Assembly (NCBI GenBank): GCA_050246115.1
Contig: JBFWWP010000008.1
Span: 101,190-165,189 of the forward strand
Length of the DNA stretch: 64,000 nt
Reading direction: 5' to 3'
Source: JBFWWP01 sp050246115
GTDB lineage: Bacteria; Planctomycetota; UBA8108; UBA1146; JAJFFE01
Under the pieces are notes generated by a model. The model searched no databases and was not told the DNA's origin. It was given only the letters and a program-made list of their open reading frames with translations. Every line of letters begins with the position of its first letter. Within the stretch, counting starts at the first letter, position 1. Both the position numbers and the translations under genes were made by a program. This document shows, piece by piece, positions 25,976-34,581 of the stretch.

Positions 25976-27466
25976 CTAGGCGCTCTGCGGGCCGCCCGCG
26001 TCGACCCACGACTGGGCGAGCGCTCGGAAACTCTCGCCTCGTTCTTCGAAGTGGGTGAACTGGTCGAACGACGCGCAAGCGGGGGACAAGAGGATCGTGT
26101 CTGTGGGCCGGCACGCGCGGGTCGCCGCGGCGAAAGCCGTGTCCAATTTCCTTACGACCGACAGCTGCGATTCCCGTGCGCCGGCGGCGCGGATCGCGTC
26201 GGCCAGCGGAGCCGCGCACTCGCCGAACACGCACACGTGGCGCACACCGGCGACGATTGCGCGCGCCAACTCGGTGTAGCTCGAACCCTTGAACCGGCCC
26301 CCCACGAGCAACACCAGGTTGGGCCCAAACGCTTCGATCGCCACCGCAGTCGCCTCGGGAGTGGTGGCCTTCGAGTCATTGACGAAGCGCACGCCGCGCG
26401 CCTGAGCGACGAGTTCCTGGCGGTGGGGGAGTCCGCGGAAAGCAGCGACCACCGGCGCGATCGCTGCGGGCGTCGCCCCCATCGCCAGCGCGCATGCAGT
26501 GGCACACGCCAGGTTGCTGCGCCCGGCGGCGGCCTGGAAGGTGCCTGCGAACTCCGGACGGGCGACGTCGAGTAGTCCCTGCGCGGGCGCGGTGCGCGCA
26601 TCGACGAGTCGTCCGCCATCCCAACCGATCCCCTCACGCACTGGCTCGTCAGGCGCAAACGCGACGCACTGTCGGCCGGCGGCGCGCGCCGCGGCGCTCC
26701 ACGCTTCGAAGTGGGGCGATCGTCGCGCCAGGACAGCGACCGAATCCTCCGGCCCGGGCCGCAGGATGCGCTCCTTTGCCAAGCGGTAGGCTTCCGCGTC
26801 GCCGTGCCAATCGAGGTGATTGTTCGGCGTGAAGTGGGTGATGGCCGCGACCCGCGGCGTTGGCTCATCGGGCAGCAGGCGCTCGAGCTGAAACGACGAC
26901 AGCTCGAGCACCACGCGATGGTGTTCCTCGATGCGGCTCAGCTCCGGGAGCAACGAGCGACCGATGTTGCCTCCAAGGTGCGTTACGTGCCCACTCGCTC
27001 GCAGGATCTCGGCGCAGAGCTGCGAAGTCGTGCTCTTCCCATTGCTGCCCGTAATCCCGGTCACCCAGCGGCTCGGGCACCAGCGGAGAAAGAGCCCGAC
27101 TTCCGTGACGAGCTTGGCGCCGGAGCGGCGCGCCACTTCCAAGAACTCGGCTCGGGGAGGGACCGCGGGGTTGACCACGATCCAATCGGCTTGGAAGAAG
27201 TCATCCTCCCGATGTTCGCCGAGCCGGAAGCGCTCGATGGGCAACTCCCGCAGTGGCTCGAGAACCGGCGCGAGTAGCGCTTCCGAGCTGAGGTCGGTCA
27301 CCGTGACGCGCGCCCCGCGCTCGGCGAAGAAGCGGGTTACTCCGCTACCGCCGCCGAAGCGGCCTAGTCCGAACACCAGCACTCGGAGGTCGCGAAAGGT
27401 CTCAGACAGCGGGTGCTCGCGGAGGGCTTCGCGGGTCGGGATCTCGGGTGGTTCGCGGCGTATCAC
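25976..27466 (-). CDS. murD: UDP-N-acetylmuramoyl-L-alanine:D-glutamate ligase
   Basis: Cytosolic ATP-dependent addition of D-Glu to UDP-MurNAc-L-Ala in peptidoglycan precursor synthesis. The product is 496 residues, somewhat longer than the usual 440-470, with extra N-terminal sequence. The ATP loop GITGSNGKSTT is near residue 138. VLELSSFQLERL, FTPNNHLDWHG, VNDSKATTPEA..LLVGGRFKGSSY and the MurD signature LLSPACASFDQFTHFEERG are all present. The start is GTG at 27466, overlapping the stop of the upstream lipoprotein gene by four bases. No other mur or division gene is nearby, so it is detached from a dcw-type cluster. Confidence 0.94.
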   Translation of the reverse strand: MIRREPPEIPTREALREHPLSETFRDLRVLVFGLGRFGGGSGVTRFFAERGARVTVTDLSSEALLAPVLEPLRELPIERFRLGEHREDDFFQADWIVVNPAVPPRAEFLEVARRSGAKLVTEVGLFLRWCPSRWVTGITGSNGKSTTSQLCAEILRASGHVTHLGGNIGRSLLPELSRIEEHHRVVLELSSFQLERLLPDEPTPRVAAITHFTPNNHLDWHGDAEAYRLAKERILRPGPEDSVAVLARRSPHFEAWSAAARAAGRQCVAFAPDEPVREGIGWDGGRLVDARTAPAQGLLDVARPEFAGTFQAAAGRSNLACATACALAMGATPAAIAPVVAAFRGLPHRQELVAQARGVRFVNDSKATTPEATAVAIEAFGPNLVLLVGGRFKGSSYTELARAIVAGVRHVCVFGECAAPLADAIRAAGARESQLSVVRKLDTAFAAATRACRPTDTILLSPACASFDQFTHFEERGESFRALAQSWVDAGGPQSA

Positions 27467-28026
27467 CGGGGAGCCTCGCGGGTTTCGGGGTCACCCGGCG
27501 CGGCGCCTGGTTCTGTATGCGGCTGCGCGGCCGTGACCGCCTCGATGCGATCGGCGATCGCTTGCGGGTCCAAACGCGAGAGTGCAATGGTGTAGACGTG
27601 TTCGTCGTGGATGGTCCACGGCCACAGGAACTCGGCGATCAAGTCGATCGGGAACCACTGATACCAAGGAGTCGCCACCTCGATCTGCTGGGTGGTGGAA
27701 TCGTGATCGGCGAGCCGCACCACGACCTCGTGGGTGCCGTAGTGCTCGAACGGCACGCGCGCTGGGGCCGCCCCCAGGTCAGCGCCGTCGAGGAAGACGC
27801 GAGCGGTGTGTACGTTTCCCAACGCATCCACCCGGGTCGGCGGATCGGAGCGGATGAGGAGCCAACGGTCGACGCAACCGGTCGTCGCGAGCCCGAGAGC
27901 GGCCAGCAGCATCGCTGCGAAACCGCTACGTCGAGCGCGCGCAGCAGCCCCTATGCGTCCACCTCCTCGCGACCGTTGGCTGCCGTCCGCGTCGGTCCTG
28001 ACGTCACTCGCCGATGATGCGCCCAA
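27463..28026 (-). CDS. PEGA-domain lipoprotein
   Basis: Likely lipoprotein: hydrophobic stretch FAAMLLAALGLATTGC with lipobox ATTGC (Cys51 of the long form). A PEGA-like beta domain follows (LLIRSDPPTRVDAL..ARVFLDGADLGAAPARVPF..GTHEVVVRLADHD), a surface-exposed module in other bacteria. The start is unclear: a TTG at 28026 gives 187 residues, but a perfect AGGAGGT (complement of 27961-27967) is followed six bases later by ATA, and the first ATG falls inside the signal. Translation of murD is coupled to this gene through a GTGA overlap. Confidence 0.75.
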   Translation of the reverse strand: MGASSASDVRTDADGSQRSRGGGRIGAAARARRSGFAAMLLAALGLATTGCVDRWLLIRSDPPTRVDALGNVHTARVFLDGADLGAAPARVPFEHYGTHEVVVRLADHDSTTQQIEVATPWYQWFPIDLIAEFLWPWTIHDEHVYTIALSRLDPQAIADRIEAVTAAQPHTEPGAAPGDPETREAPR

Positions 28027-28095
28027 CGAAACCGTCCCTTCGTCGCGGAATCACGAATCGCGAACAGCGAGCTGATTCCTGGCCAGCGGGTGAAG

Positions 28096-28101
28096 TATAG
28101 T
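28096..28101 (+). promoter_or_regulatory. Possible -10 element
   Basis: TATAGT, 93 bases before the ATG at 28195, in the divergent gap between the PEGA lipoprotein and the cysteine-cluster gene. No clear -35. Confidence 0.22.
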
Positions 28102-28194
28102 GGCTGGCTCAGCGGGCGAAAGGCAACGCGCGTTCGCCGACGGCTCGAATCGGGGTTCGACCCAGACTGCCTCCCCGGAAAGGACATTCGTCGC

Positions 28195-28674
28195 ATGGCG
28201 AAACAGCCCGCGAACCGCGCCGCCGGCTCCGCAGGTCAGCCCTGGTACTCCGAGGGACTGCGTTTCTCGTGTACCCAATGTGGGAAGTGTTGCACCGGCT
28301 TCGAAGGATACGTGTGGGTGAACACGGCGATGATCGCTGAGATCGCGTCCTTCCTTCGCATCTCCGAAGAAGAAGTGGCGCGACGGTACGTGCGGCGCGT
28401 CGGGCGCCGCTTCAGTCTGATCGAGAAACCCAACAACGACTGCATTTTCTGGGAGCACGGGCGCGGTTGCACCATCTACTCCGTTCGACCGGAGCAGTGT
28501 CGTACCTTCCCGTTCTGGCCCGAGAACTTGGAGTCCCCGGAGAGCTGGGACGAAGTGGCCGAGGAATGCCCCGGCGTGAACCGCGGCCGTCACTACGAAC
28601 GGGCGGAGATCGATCGCGTCGCGGCGGGTCGCGCCGAGGCGGGTGCATCGACGAACCCGAAGCCCAAGACCTAA
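28195..28674 (+). CDS. YkgJ family cysteine-cluster protein
   Basis: The product is 159 residues from the ATG at 28195 (AAAGGA about 11 bases upstream). The family hallmark CTQCGKCC lies at 26-33. Further cysteines are in NNDCIFWEHGRGCTIYSVRPEQCRTFPFW and EECPGV, giving the UPF0153/YkgJ set thought to bind an Fe-S cluster or zinc. The biochemical function of the family is unknown. It is probably cytosolic, with no signal or membrane segment. It stands alone, with the HEAT-cyclophilin gene 145 bases downstream. Confidence 0.87.
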   Translation: MAKQPANRAAGSAGQPWYSEGLRFSCTQCGKCCTGFEGYVWVNTAMIAEIASFLRISEEEVARRYVRRVGRRFSLIEKPNNDCIFWEHGRGCTIYSVRPEQCRTFPFWPENLESPESWDEVAEECPGVNRGRHYERAEIDRVAAGRAEAGASTNPKPKT

Positions 28675-28819
28675 GATCTAAGAACAAACGTTCGTGGTCG
28701 GGCGGCCCGAGAGTCTGCGCTGGCGGGCTCGACGCGATTTCGATCACCGAAGCCTGACGCCGGTTCGCCCCCGACCCCGCGTTCGGTCGAGCACAACCCT
28801 TGCGAGAGGTTCCCCGACG

Positions 28820-30850
28820 ATGTTTCGACTCGGCCTGGCATTGGGGCTCTTCATGGTCGTGGCGTGCGGTTGTCACGGGACCTTGCGGCTCGAACGCTCG
28901 GTGGACGCCGTGGCCGCACTGCAGCGCTGCGAAGCTCGCGATGTTCTGGACGATGCGGTGCTGAAGTCGGCCCTCGCAGACAGCGCCGCGCCCGAGCTGC
29001 AGCGCGCCGCGGTTCGTGCGATCGGTCGCATCGGCGACGCTCGCGGGGTCGAGATCCTCGAGGCGTACCTCGATCGTGGTTTGGCGGAGCCTGCTTTCGG
29101 GGTCGAGATGGCCTTTGCGCTCGGGCAGCTGGCTTCGGACCGAGGTCTCGGAGTGATCGAGCGCTTGCTGCACGAGTCCGAGAGTCCCGTCGTGCGGCGG
29201 CGCGCGGTCGAGGCCCTCGGGAAGCTGCACTGCGAGTCGCTCGCCGAGGGCTCGACCGGGGCTCGAGTCGGGGAGCGACTCGTGGCGTTGCTACAGCACG
29301 CGGACGCGGAGCTCCGGGGCGAAGCGGCGCTGGGCCTATGGCGGCGGGACGAGAAGCGCTTCGTCGCCCACATCGTCACCGCGCTCCAAGCGGAGACCGA
29401 CGACGGGGCGCGTTGGCGAATGGTGTATGCGCTCGCTCGGCTCGACGATCCGAGCACGGTGGCCCCGTTGCGGCCATATCTGAGCGACTCGCACACTTGG
29501 GTCAGTCTGTTCGCGGCCCGCGGCCTCCGAACGCCGGTCGATCTGGACCCCGCGGCGCTCACCGGTCTCGCCGCGCTGTTGGCGGCTCCGCAGAGCTCGT
29601 GGGTGGCGCGGGCCGAAGCGTTGGAGACATTGGGTGCGCTGGCGAAGTCGGTGGACGATGCTACGCGCGAGCAGATCCGCGACGTGCTCTTCGAACAGCT
29701 CTTTCGCGAGCCGATGCCGTTGGTCGTCGAACGACTGCTCGGGGCGCTGCGCCACACGGGCGGCGACATCGTCGAGAACGTTCTGCTCGCACTCGCCCGC
29801 GGGAGTGCGTCACCCACCGTGCGGCGCGCCGCGGTCGAGAACTACGGTCTCGTCGCGGGGCCGCGCGCCGTCGATTACCTGGCGAGTTTCGCCGCCGTGC
29901 CCGACGTGTGGCTGCGCGCCGCTGCCGCTCGGGGCCTCGCGGCGGGTGGAGGCGCGGCGCAGCACGCGCTGCTGCCGTTCCTGGCGGACGCGCAGTCGCC
30001 AGCGCGCGAGGCTGCGGTCCGCTCCTACGCGACCGTGACCGACGAGCGTGGGTGGGCGCGGGTGCACGAACTCGCGGTCGACGACGCAGCGGTCGCGGTG
30101 CGGTTGGCAGCGATCGAAGTGATGCGCGAGCGTCAGCCGGAGGGCTGGCAAGAGACGTTCGAGCGGGCGTTCCGCAACTCCACCGCCCCGTCGTTCTGGG
30201 AGGCGAGGACGGAGATCCTGCGCGCGCTTGCCGCCGATGCCGTCGGCGTCGAACTTGCGCGCGAGGCGCTCACGGACCCGTTCGTGTCGGTGCGCCGCGT
30301 CGCGTCGAGGCTGCTCGCTGGACGCGGCGAGTCGACCGTGTCGGCGCTCGAGCGGTCGCTCGCGACGGGTGGCATCGAGCAGCTCGCGCCCAACACTTGG
30401 GCCCTCCCCGAGAACCCGCATCTCGTCCTCGGCACCGAGCGCGGCGAGATCGTGATCGAGTTGTTCCCACGGGATGCACCTCGGCATGTCGCCAGCGTAA
30501 CGTCCCTCGCGCGCGCGGGTCGCTACGATGGACTGACGATTCACCGCGTGGTGCCCGCGTTCGTCGTCCAGGGCGGGGATCCAAGCGGCGATGGGTCGGG
30601 CGACGCAGGCTACTTCGTCCCCGACGAGATCAACCCACGACCGTACGATCGGGGCGCGGTGGGCATGCCGAAGACCGGCGAGCCCGATACCGGGGGGTGT
30701 CAGTTCTTCATCACCCACGTGCCTACGCCGCATCTCGATGGGCGTTACACGGTGTTTGGTCATGTGGTGGCGGGGATGGCGGTCGTCGACCAGCTCGAGG
30801 TGGGCGATCGCATTCTTTCGGCGCGCGTGCTCGAGGAGCCGGTCGAGTGA
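28820..30850 (+). CDS. HEAT-repeat lipoprotein with C-terminal cyclophilin peptidyl-prolyl isomerase
   Basis: The product is 676 residues from the ATG at 28820, which opens a lipoprotein-like signal (MFRLGLALGLFMVVACGC; Cys16 or Cys18). Residues 30-520 are a chain of HEAT/PBS-type helical repeats (LQRAAVRAIGRIGDARGVEIL; VVRRRAVEALGKL; VRRAAVENYGLVAGPRAV). Residues about 530-676 form a cyclophilin: GEIVIELFPRDAPRHVASV, YDGLTIHRVVPAFVVQGGDPSGDGSG, GCQFFITHVPTPHLDGRYTVFGHV. Likely outside the cytoplasmic membrane, using the HEAT array to hold clients for proline isomerisation. Its stop overlaps the amidase GTG by four bases. Confidence 0.9.
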   Translation: MFRLGLALGLFMVVACGCHGTLRLERSVDAVAALQRCEARDVLDDAVLKSALADSAAPELQRAAVRAIGRIGDARGVEILEAYLDRGLAEPAFGVEMAFALGQLASDRGLGVIERLLHESESPVVRRRAVEALGKLHCESLAEGSTGARVGERLVALLQHADAELRGEAALGLWRRDEKRFVAHIVTALQAETDDGARWRMVYALARLDDPSTVAPLRPYLSDSHTWVSLFAARGLRTPVDLDPAALTGLAALLAAPQSSWVARAEALETLGALAKSVDDATREQIRDVLFEQLFREPMPLVVERLLGALRHTGGDIVENVLLALARGSASPTVRRAAVENYGLVAGPRAVDYLASFAAVPDVWLRAAAARGLAAGGGAAQHALLPFLADAQSPAREAAVRSYATVTDERGWARVHELAVDDAAVAVRLAAIEVMRERQPEGWQETFERAFRNSTAPSFWEARTEILRALAADAVGVELAREALTDPFVSVRRVASRLLAGRGESTVSALERSLATGGIEQLAPNTWALPENPHLVLGTERGEIVIELFPRDAPRHVASVTSLARAGRYDGLTIHRVVPAFVVQGGDPSGDGSGDAGYFVPDEINPRPYDRGAVGMPKTGEPDTGGCQFFITHVPTPHLDGRYTVFGHVVAGMAVVDQLEVGDRILSARVLEEPVE

Positions 30851-31935
30851 CCCGAGCGCGGGTGTGGCCGATCGCCGCCAAGACGTGGTGCTGCCTACTG
30901 CTCTCGGGGATCACCGCGGGCTGCGGGCCCGCGCCGGCATCGCTCTCCAGTGTCGGCTGGACGGAGCTCCCGCCGTTGGCTCTCGCACCGCATCCGAACG
31001 AGCGCTGGCTGCGGGGTCGGCGGATCGGGCTCGATCCAGGGCACGGTGCCGAAACCGATCCAGCGAAGCAGTTCGAGGCGGATGTGAACCTGGCGGTCGC
31101 GCTCGAGCTGACGCGCATGCTCGAGCGTGCTGGCGCCGTTGTTCTGCTCACGCGGCGCGAGGACGAAGCGGTTCCTCTGGAGCGCCGCGCACCGCTGCTC
31201 GTGGAGCAGGGCGCGGAGGTATTCATCTCGATTCACCACAACGCCGGCGGGACGACTGCGAACTACACTTCGACCTGGTACCACCAGGATCTCGATTCCC
31301 GGCCGGCGTCGCTCGACCTGGCGCGGTACGTCCAGCAGCGCGTGATGGAAGCGTTGCGCACGCCCGCGAGCGTGCCGACGCCGATCTTGTCGGACCGCTT
31401 GATCTATGAGCGGTCCGGGTTTGCCGTGCTCCGGACCGCAAGCGTTCCCGCGATTCTGTGCGAGGCTTCGTTCTACACGCACCCGGAGGAGGCCGAGCGG
31501 CTCCGCTCGCGAGAGTACAACCAGCGGGAGGCCTATGGATACTACCTGGGTCTGGTCGACTACTTCCAAGGGGGTACCCCGCGCGTGCGACTCGAGGCTT
31601 GCGAAGCGAAGGGCGGGCAGACGACGGCGGTCTTCGACCTCGACGATGGTTTGCGCGCTCGCGGAGGTTGGGGTGCCGACGAACACCGCGTGCTTTCGTC
31701 GACGATCTCGTGCAAGGTGGGCGGACGATCGCTGAACTTTGCCTACGATCGAGCGACCTCGCGCCTGCGTTTGCCGTTGTCGACCCAGGACCTAGGGCAA
31801 GAGCTCGAGATCCGCTTCGAGAACATCTACAAACACTCCAACTTTCCCAGCCGATTCCGGTGGGTCGAGGAGGGATCCCGACCGCCGGAGTCCGGCAGCT
31901 CTTTGGTGCTCGAGCCTGTCTTGGAAGGGTCCTGA
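30847..31935 (+). CDS. N-acetylmuramoyl-L-alanine amidase lipoprotein
   Basis: Zinc amidase that cleaves the MurNAc-L-Ala bond of peptidoglycan. The product is 362 residues from the GTG at 30847, overlapping the upstream stop. The lipoprotein signal ends ITAGC (Cys26). Amidase_3 motifs are GLDPGHGAE (His66), a probable zinc Glu78 in QFEADVNLAVAL, TRREDEAVPLERR, FISIHHNA (His130) and catalytic Glu206 in AILCEASFYTHPEEA. About 130 C-terminal residues form a further beta domain (TTAVFDLDDGL..EIRFENIYKHSNF) of unknown role. The family acts in daughter-cell separation and wall remodelling. Confidence 0.9.
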   Translation: MTRARVWPIAAKTWCCLLLSGITAGCGPAPASLSSVGWTELPPLALAPHPNERWLRGRRIGLDPGHGAETDPAKQFEADVNLAVALELTRMLERAGAVVLLTRREDEAVPLERRAPLLVEQGAEVFISIHHNAGGTTANYTSTWYHQDLDSRPASLDLARYVQQRVMEALRTPASVPTPILSDRLIYERSGFAVLRTASVPAILCEASFYTHPEEAERLRSREYNQREAYGYYLGLVDYFQGGTPRVRLEACEAKGGQTTAVFDLDDGLRARGGWGADEHRVLSSTISCKVGGRSLNFAYDRATSRLRLPLSTQDLGQELEIRFENIYKHSNFPSRFRWVEEGSRPPESGSSLVLEPVLEGS

Positions 31936-32333
31936 TGCCGACTTCACTGCGTCTGACGATCGCTGGACGTCAGTTCGTTGCCATGCTCGACGACGGCCCG
32001 ACGGTGGAGCGGCTTCTGGCGCAGCTGCCGCTGCGAGGCACCGTACGGCGGTGGGGCGCCGAGGTCGCACTGGTCATCGATCTCGGTTGCCCGCTGGAAC
32101 CGCACGCGCGGAACCGGCTCGTGGCCGGTGAGGTCGCCTATTGGCCAGTCGGGGCCACGCTGTCCTTCTTCTGCGGAGCGACACCGTTGACCGCAACCGG
32201 CAGCGACCAGCCCGTCGCTGCCAGTGCCGTCACGCCGATCGGGCGCGTTGACGACCCGACGGGGCTTGTGCGCTACGCGGAGTCCGGCATGGAGTTGCGA
32301 CTCGAGATCGAGGGCGACTCCCGCGTGCAGTGA
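31935..32333 (+). CDS. Cyclophilin-like fold protein (DUF3830/cyclophilin_like type)
   Basis: The product is 132 residues; the ATG shares one base with the amidase stop (TGATG). The sequence LRLTIAGRQFVAMLDDGPTVERLLAQLPL..GTVRRWGAEVALVIDL..LVAGEVAYWPVGATLSFFCGATP fits the small beta-barrel family with a cyclophilin fold but without the isomerase catalytic Arg motif. No signal peptide is seen. The C-terminal 30 residues are variable. Being third in an operon with a true cyclophilin and an amidase suggests a linked role, but none is established. Confidence 0.78.
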   Translation: MPTSLRLTIAGRQFVAMLDDGPTVERLLAQLPLRGTVRRWGAEVALVIDLGCPLEPHARNRLVAGEVAYWPVGATLSFFCGATPLTATGSDQPVAASAVTPIGRVDDPTGLVRYAESGMELRLEIEGDSRVQ

Positions 32334-32420
32334 CACGCACCCGCGGGAACCCCGGGCGTCGTCGGCGTGGGGCGTCGGCGGGGACCCCCCGGATCTCGCG
32401 GGGACTCGTCATTCTCCGCA

Positions 32421-32501
32421 TCGATCCCTGCCTTCGATCCCTGCCATCGTTCCCTGCCATCCAATTCAGCCCATCAATTTGAGCCCATCAGTTTCAGCCC
32501 A
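32421..32501. repeat. Six degenerate tandem repeats of 12-14 bases
   Basis: Units start at 32421, 32433, 32447, 32460, 32474 and 32488 and end in CCTGCCA or AGCCCA, for example TCGTTCCCTGCCA and TCAATTTGAGCCCA. They lie 100-180 bases before the TPR lipoprotein start. Confidence 0.55.
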
Positions 32502-32600
32502 GGGGCATGGAAGCGGAAGTTCTTCTTCAAGCCTCGTCTCGGTCGAGCCGAACAATGCAGTGAACGACTAACTCGGCTCTTCAGGAAGGCAGGCGCGTCG

Positions 32601-33377
32601 ATGCTCGTCAAGGTTCCCGTGCTGCTCGTCGTTGGCCTACTCGTGGGCTGTGCCCAGACCTCGGTCAAGCCGCTAACCACCCGCACCCTGTTCGACGACG
32701 AGGACGGGAAGAGTACTTCGGTGGTGGACACCAAGATCGAGCAGTATCTCGACCTGGCGAAGGAGTTTCCGGACGAGCCCAAGTATCAGGAGCGCCTCGG
32801 GCGACTGTACATGGAGAAGGAGGACTTCCGCAGCGCCTTGAATCACATGAAGAACGCGCAGAAGCTCCAGCCCGACAACCCGAAGTTTCACTACCTCGAG
32901 GGGCAGGTCTACCTCTCGATCGGGAACTTCCAGCGAGCCGAAGTGGCCTACCAACGGATGATCGAGCTGACGCCAGCGGGCAAGTACACCGGGCCGTACT
33001 TCGAGTTGGCGACTCTGTACCTGCTCGAGGATCAGCCCGTGAAGGCCGAGAAGGCGCTCCACAAGTGCTTGGAGGTAGATCAGAGCTTCCCGCTGCCGCA
33101 CTACCACTTGGGAGAACTCGCCGAGGCGCGCAACGAGATGCAACTGGCGATTCGCCACTACGAGTCATACCTGCGGTTGAACGGTGTGCAACACCGGGAG
33201 TCCGTGCTGAGGAAGCTCATGACCCTGCAGCCCAAGCTGCAGAACGGCCAGACCGGGAATGTGCGTCCCGACGCGTCATGGCCGCCGACGGACGCCGACT
33301 CGGACCCGTCCCAAGTCGCCCTCCGTGGTCCGCGGCGCGATCGTGACGATGCGCTCGAGGGCCCTCCGCGTCGCTGA
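32601..33377 (+). CDS. TPR-repeat lipoprotein
   Basis: The product is 258 residues from the ATG at 32601 (AGGAAGG upstream). The lipoprotein signal is MLVKVPVLLVVGLLVGC, with Cys17 as the lipidation site. At least four tetratricopeptide repeats follow (about 50-205), with typical spacing: PKYQERLGRLYMEKEDFRSAL, PKFHYLEGQVYLSIGNFQRAEV, GPYFELATLYLLEDQPVKAEKAL, PLPHYHLGELAEARNEMQLAI. The tail of about 45 residues is polar and probably disordered. It is likely a scaffold in the periplasm or at the outer membrane; partners are unknown. It precedes thiS by 153 bases and is not obviously linked to it. Confidence 0.85.
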   Translation: MLVKVPVLLVVGLLVGCAQTSVKPLTTRTLFDDEDGKSTSVVDTKIEQYLDLAKEFPDEPKYQERLGRLYMEKEDFRSALNHMKNAQKLQPDNPKFHYLEGQVYLSIGNFQRAEVAYQRMIELTPAGKYTGPYFELATLYLLEDQPVKAEKALHKCLEVDQSFPLPHYHLGELAEARNEMQLAIRHYESYLRLNGVQHRESVLRKLMTLQPKLQNGQTGNVRPDASWPPTDADSDPSQVALRGPRRDRDDALEGPPRR

Positions 33378-33530
33378 CGAGCATCGCCTCGCGGGCCAGT
33401 TCGTCGTCGCTATCCCGGCACCGACGCCGGCCCCAATCGCGAACGACCGCCCTTTGTCGCCGAGCCTCCATGCGTTATCCTCCCCGGATTCAACCCGAGC
33501 AGGCGCCTTGCGCGCCGGGAGTTCGATCGC

Positions 33531-33731
33531 ATGGAGGTTTGCGTGAACGGCACACGCGTCACCTTGGACGCTGGGACGACGGTCGCTGGACTCATCGAAG
33601 CCCTGGAACTGCAATCGAAGCCATTTGCGGTCGAGGTCAATCACGAGATCGTGCGACGGTCCGAGATCGACGCCCGAGTCCTCAGCGAGCACGATCGTGT
33701 CGAGATCGTGACCGTGGTCGGGGGGGGCTGA
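33531..33731 (+). CDS. thiS: Sulfur carrier protein ThiS
   Basis: Ubiquitin-fold sulfur carrier of 66 residues that delivers sulfur for the thiazole ring of thiamine after C-terminal thiocarboxylation. It starts MEVCVNGTRVTLDAGTTVAGL and ends with the diagnostic Gly-Gly (TVVGGG). The start ATG at 33531 follows GGGAG by nine bases. thiG begins two bases after its stop, so the pair forms a thiS-thiG operon; the thiF, thiO or thiH partners are not in the window. Confidence 0.92.
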   Translation: MEVCVNGTRVTLDAGTTVAGLIEALELQSKPFAVEVNHEIVRRSEIDARVLSEHDRVEIVTVVGGG

Positions 33732-33732
33732 C

Positions 33733-34533
33733 ATGCACAGGGCGCCACCGCCGCTGCGGGTCGGTTCTTGGGACTTGAAGTCACGGTTACTCGTCGGGAC
33801 GGGCAAGTACGCCAACTACGAAGTCATGAAGCACGCGCTCGAGGCCTCGGGTGCCGATGTCGTGACCGTGGCCATTCGTCGGCTCGGGCTCGCCGCCCCT
33901 CGAGACGGCGCCGAGGGCGAAACCCATCTGCTCGAACATCTCGATCGCAGTCGCTACCGGATCTTGCCGAACACGGCCGGTTGTTTCAGCTCGGAAGACG
34001 CGGTTCGGGTCGCGCGCCTCTCCCGTGAACTCGGACTTGGCGATTGGGTCAAACTCGAAGTCCTGGGAGATCGGAAGACGCTGCTGCCCGATCCAGTGCA
34101 AACGCTCGCTGCCACCCAACAGTTGGTGCACGAGGGGTTCACCGTGCTCGCGTACACCTCCGACGATCCGATCATGGCGGCCCGGCTGGAGGAAGCTGGG
34201 GCCACGGCCGTGATGCCGGCGGGGTCGCCGATCGGGAGCGGCCAGGGGATTCTGAATCCCAACAACCTGCGTTTGATCATCGAGAGCCTCGAAGTCCCCG
34301 TCATCGTCGACGCCGGAGTCGGCACCGCGAGTGATGTCGCCATCGCCATGGAACTGGGCGCCGAGGCTGTGTTGTTGAACACCGGCATCGCCCTCGCGAA
34401 AGACCCGGTCACCATGGCGCACGCCATGCGACTCGCGCTCGAGGCCGGCTACTTCGCGGCGCGGGCCGGTCGCATCCCAAGGCGCTTGTACGCGAATGCG
34501 TCGAGCCCCGAGCAGGGAGTCATCGGTGAGTAG
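33733..34533 (+). CDS. thiG: Thiazole synthase
   Basis: Condenses 1-deoxy-D-xylulose-5-phosphate, ThiS thiocarboxylate and dehydroglycine into the thiamine thiazole. The product is 266 residues. Motifs are LLVGTGKYANYEVM near residue 20, the Schiff-base Lys107 in VKLEVLGD, VLAYTSDDPIMAARL, AVMPAGSPIGSGQGILNPNNL, and VIVDAGVGTASDVAIAMELGAEAVLLNTGIA. Normal length and all signatures are present. It directly follows thiS. Confidence 0.95.
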   Translation: MHRAPPPLRVGSWDLKSRLLVGTGKYANYEVMKHALEASGADVVTVAIRRLGLAAPRDGAEGETHLLEHLDRSRYRILPNTAGCFSSEDAVRVARLSRELGLGDWVKLEVLGDRKTLLPDPVQTLAATQQLVHEGFTVLAYTSDDPIMAARLEEAGATAVMPAGSPIGSGQGILNPNNLRLIIESLEVPVIVDAGVGTASDVAIAMELGAEAVLLNTGIALAKDPVTMAHAMRLALEAGYFAARAGRIPRRLYANASSPEQGVIGE

Positions 34534-34581
34534 CCTCGAGACCCTCGACGCACTCGCCGGATCGCGCGTGGGGGCGCGCCG

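Noticed and set aside
28130..28185. Sequence resembling a tRNA T-arm (GGGGTTCGACCC)
   Set aside because: No matching acceptor, D or anticodon arms could be folded around it.
28864..30846. Plus-strand frame that continues upstream of the amidase
   Set aside because: It runs out of frame through the HEAT-cyclophilin gene and reads as Arg/Ala-rich noise; only the part from 30847 is a gene.
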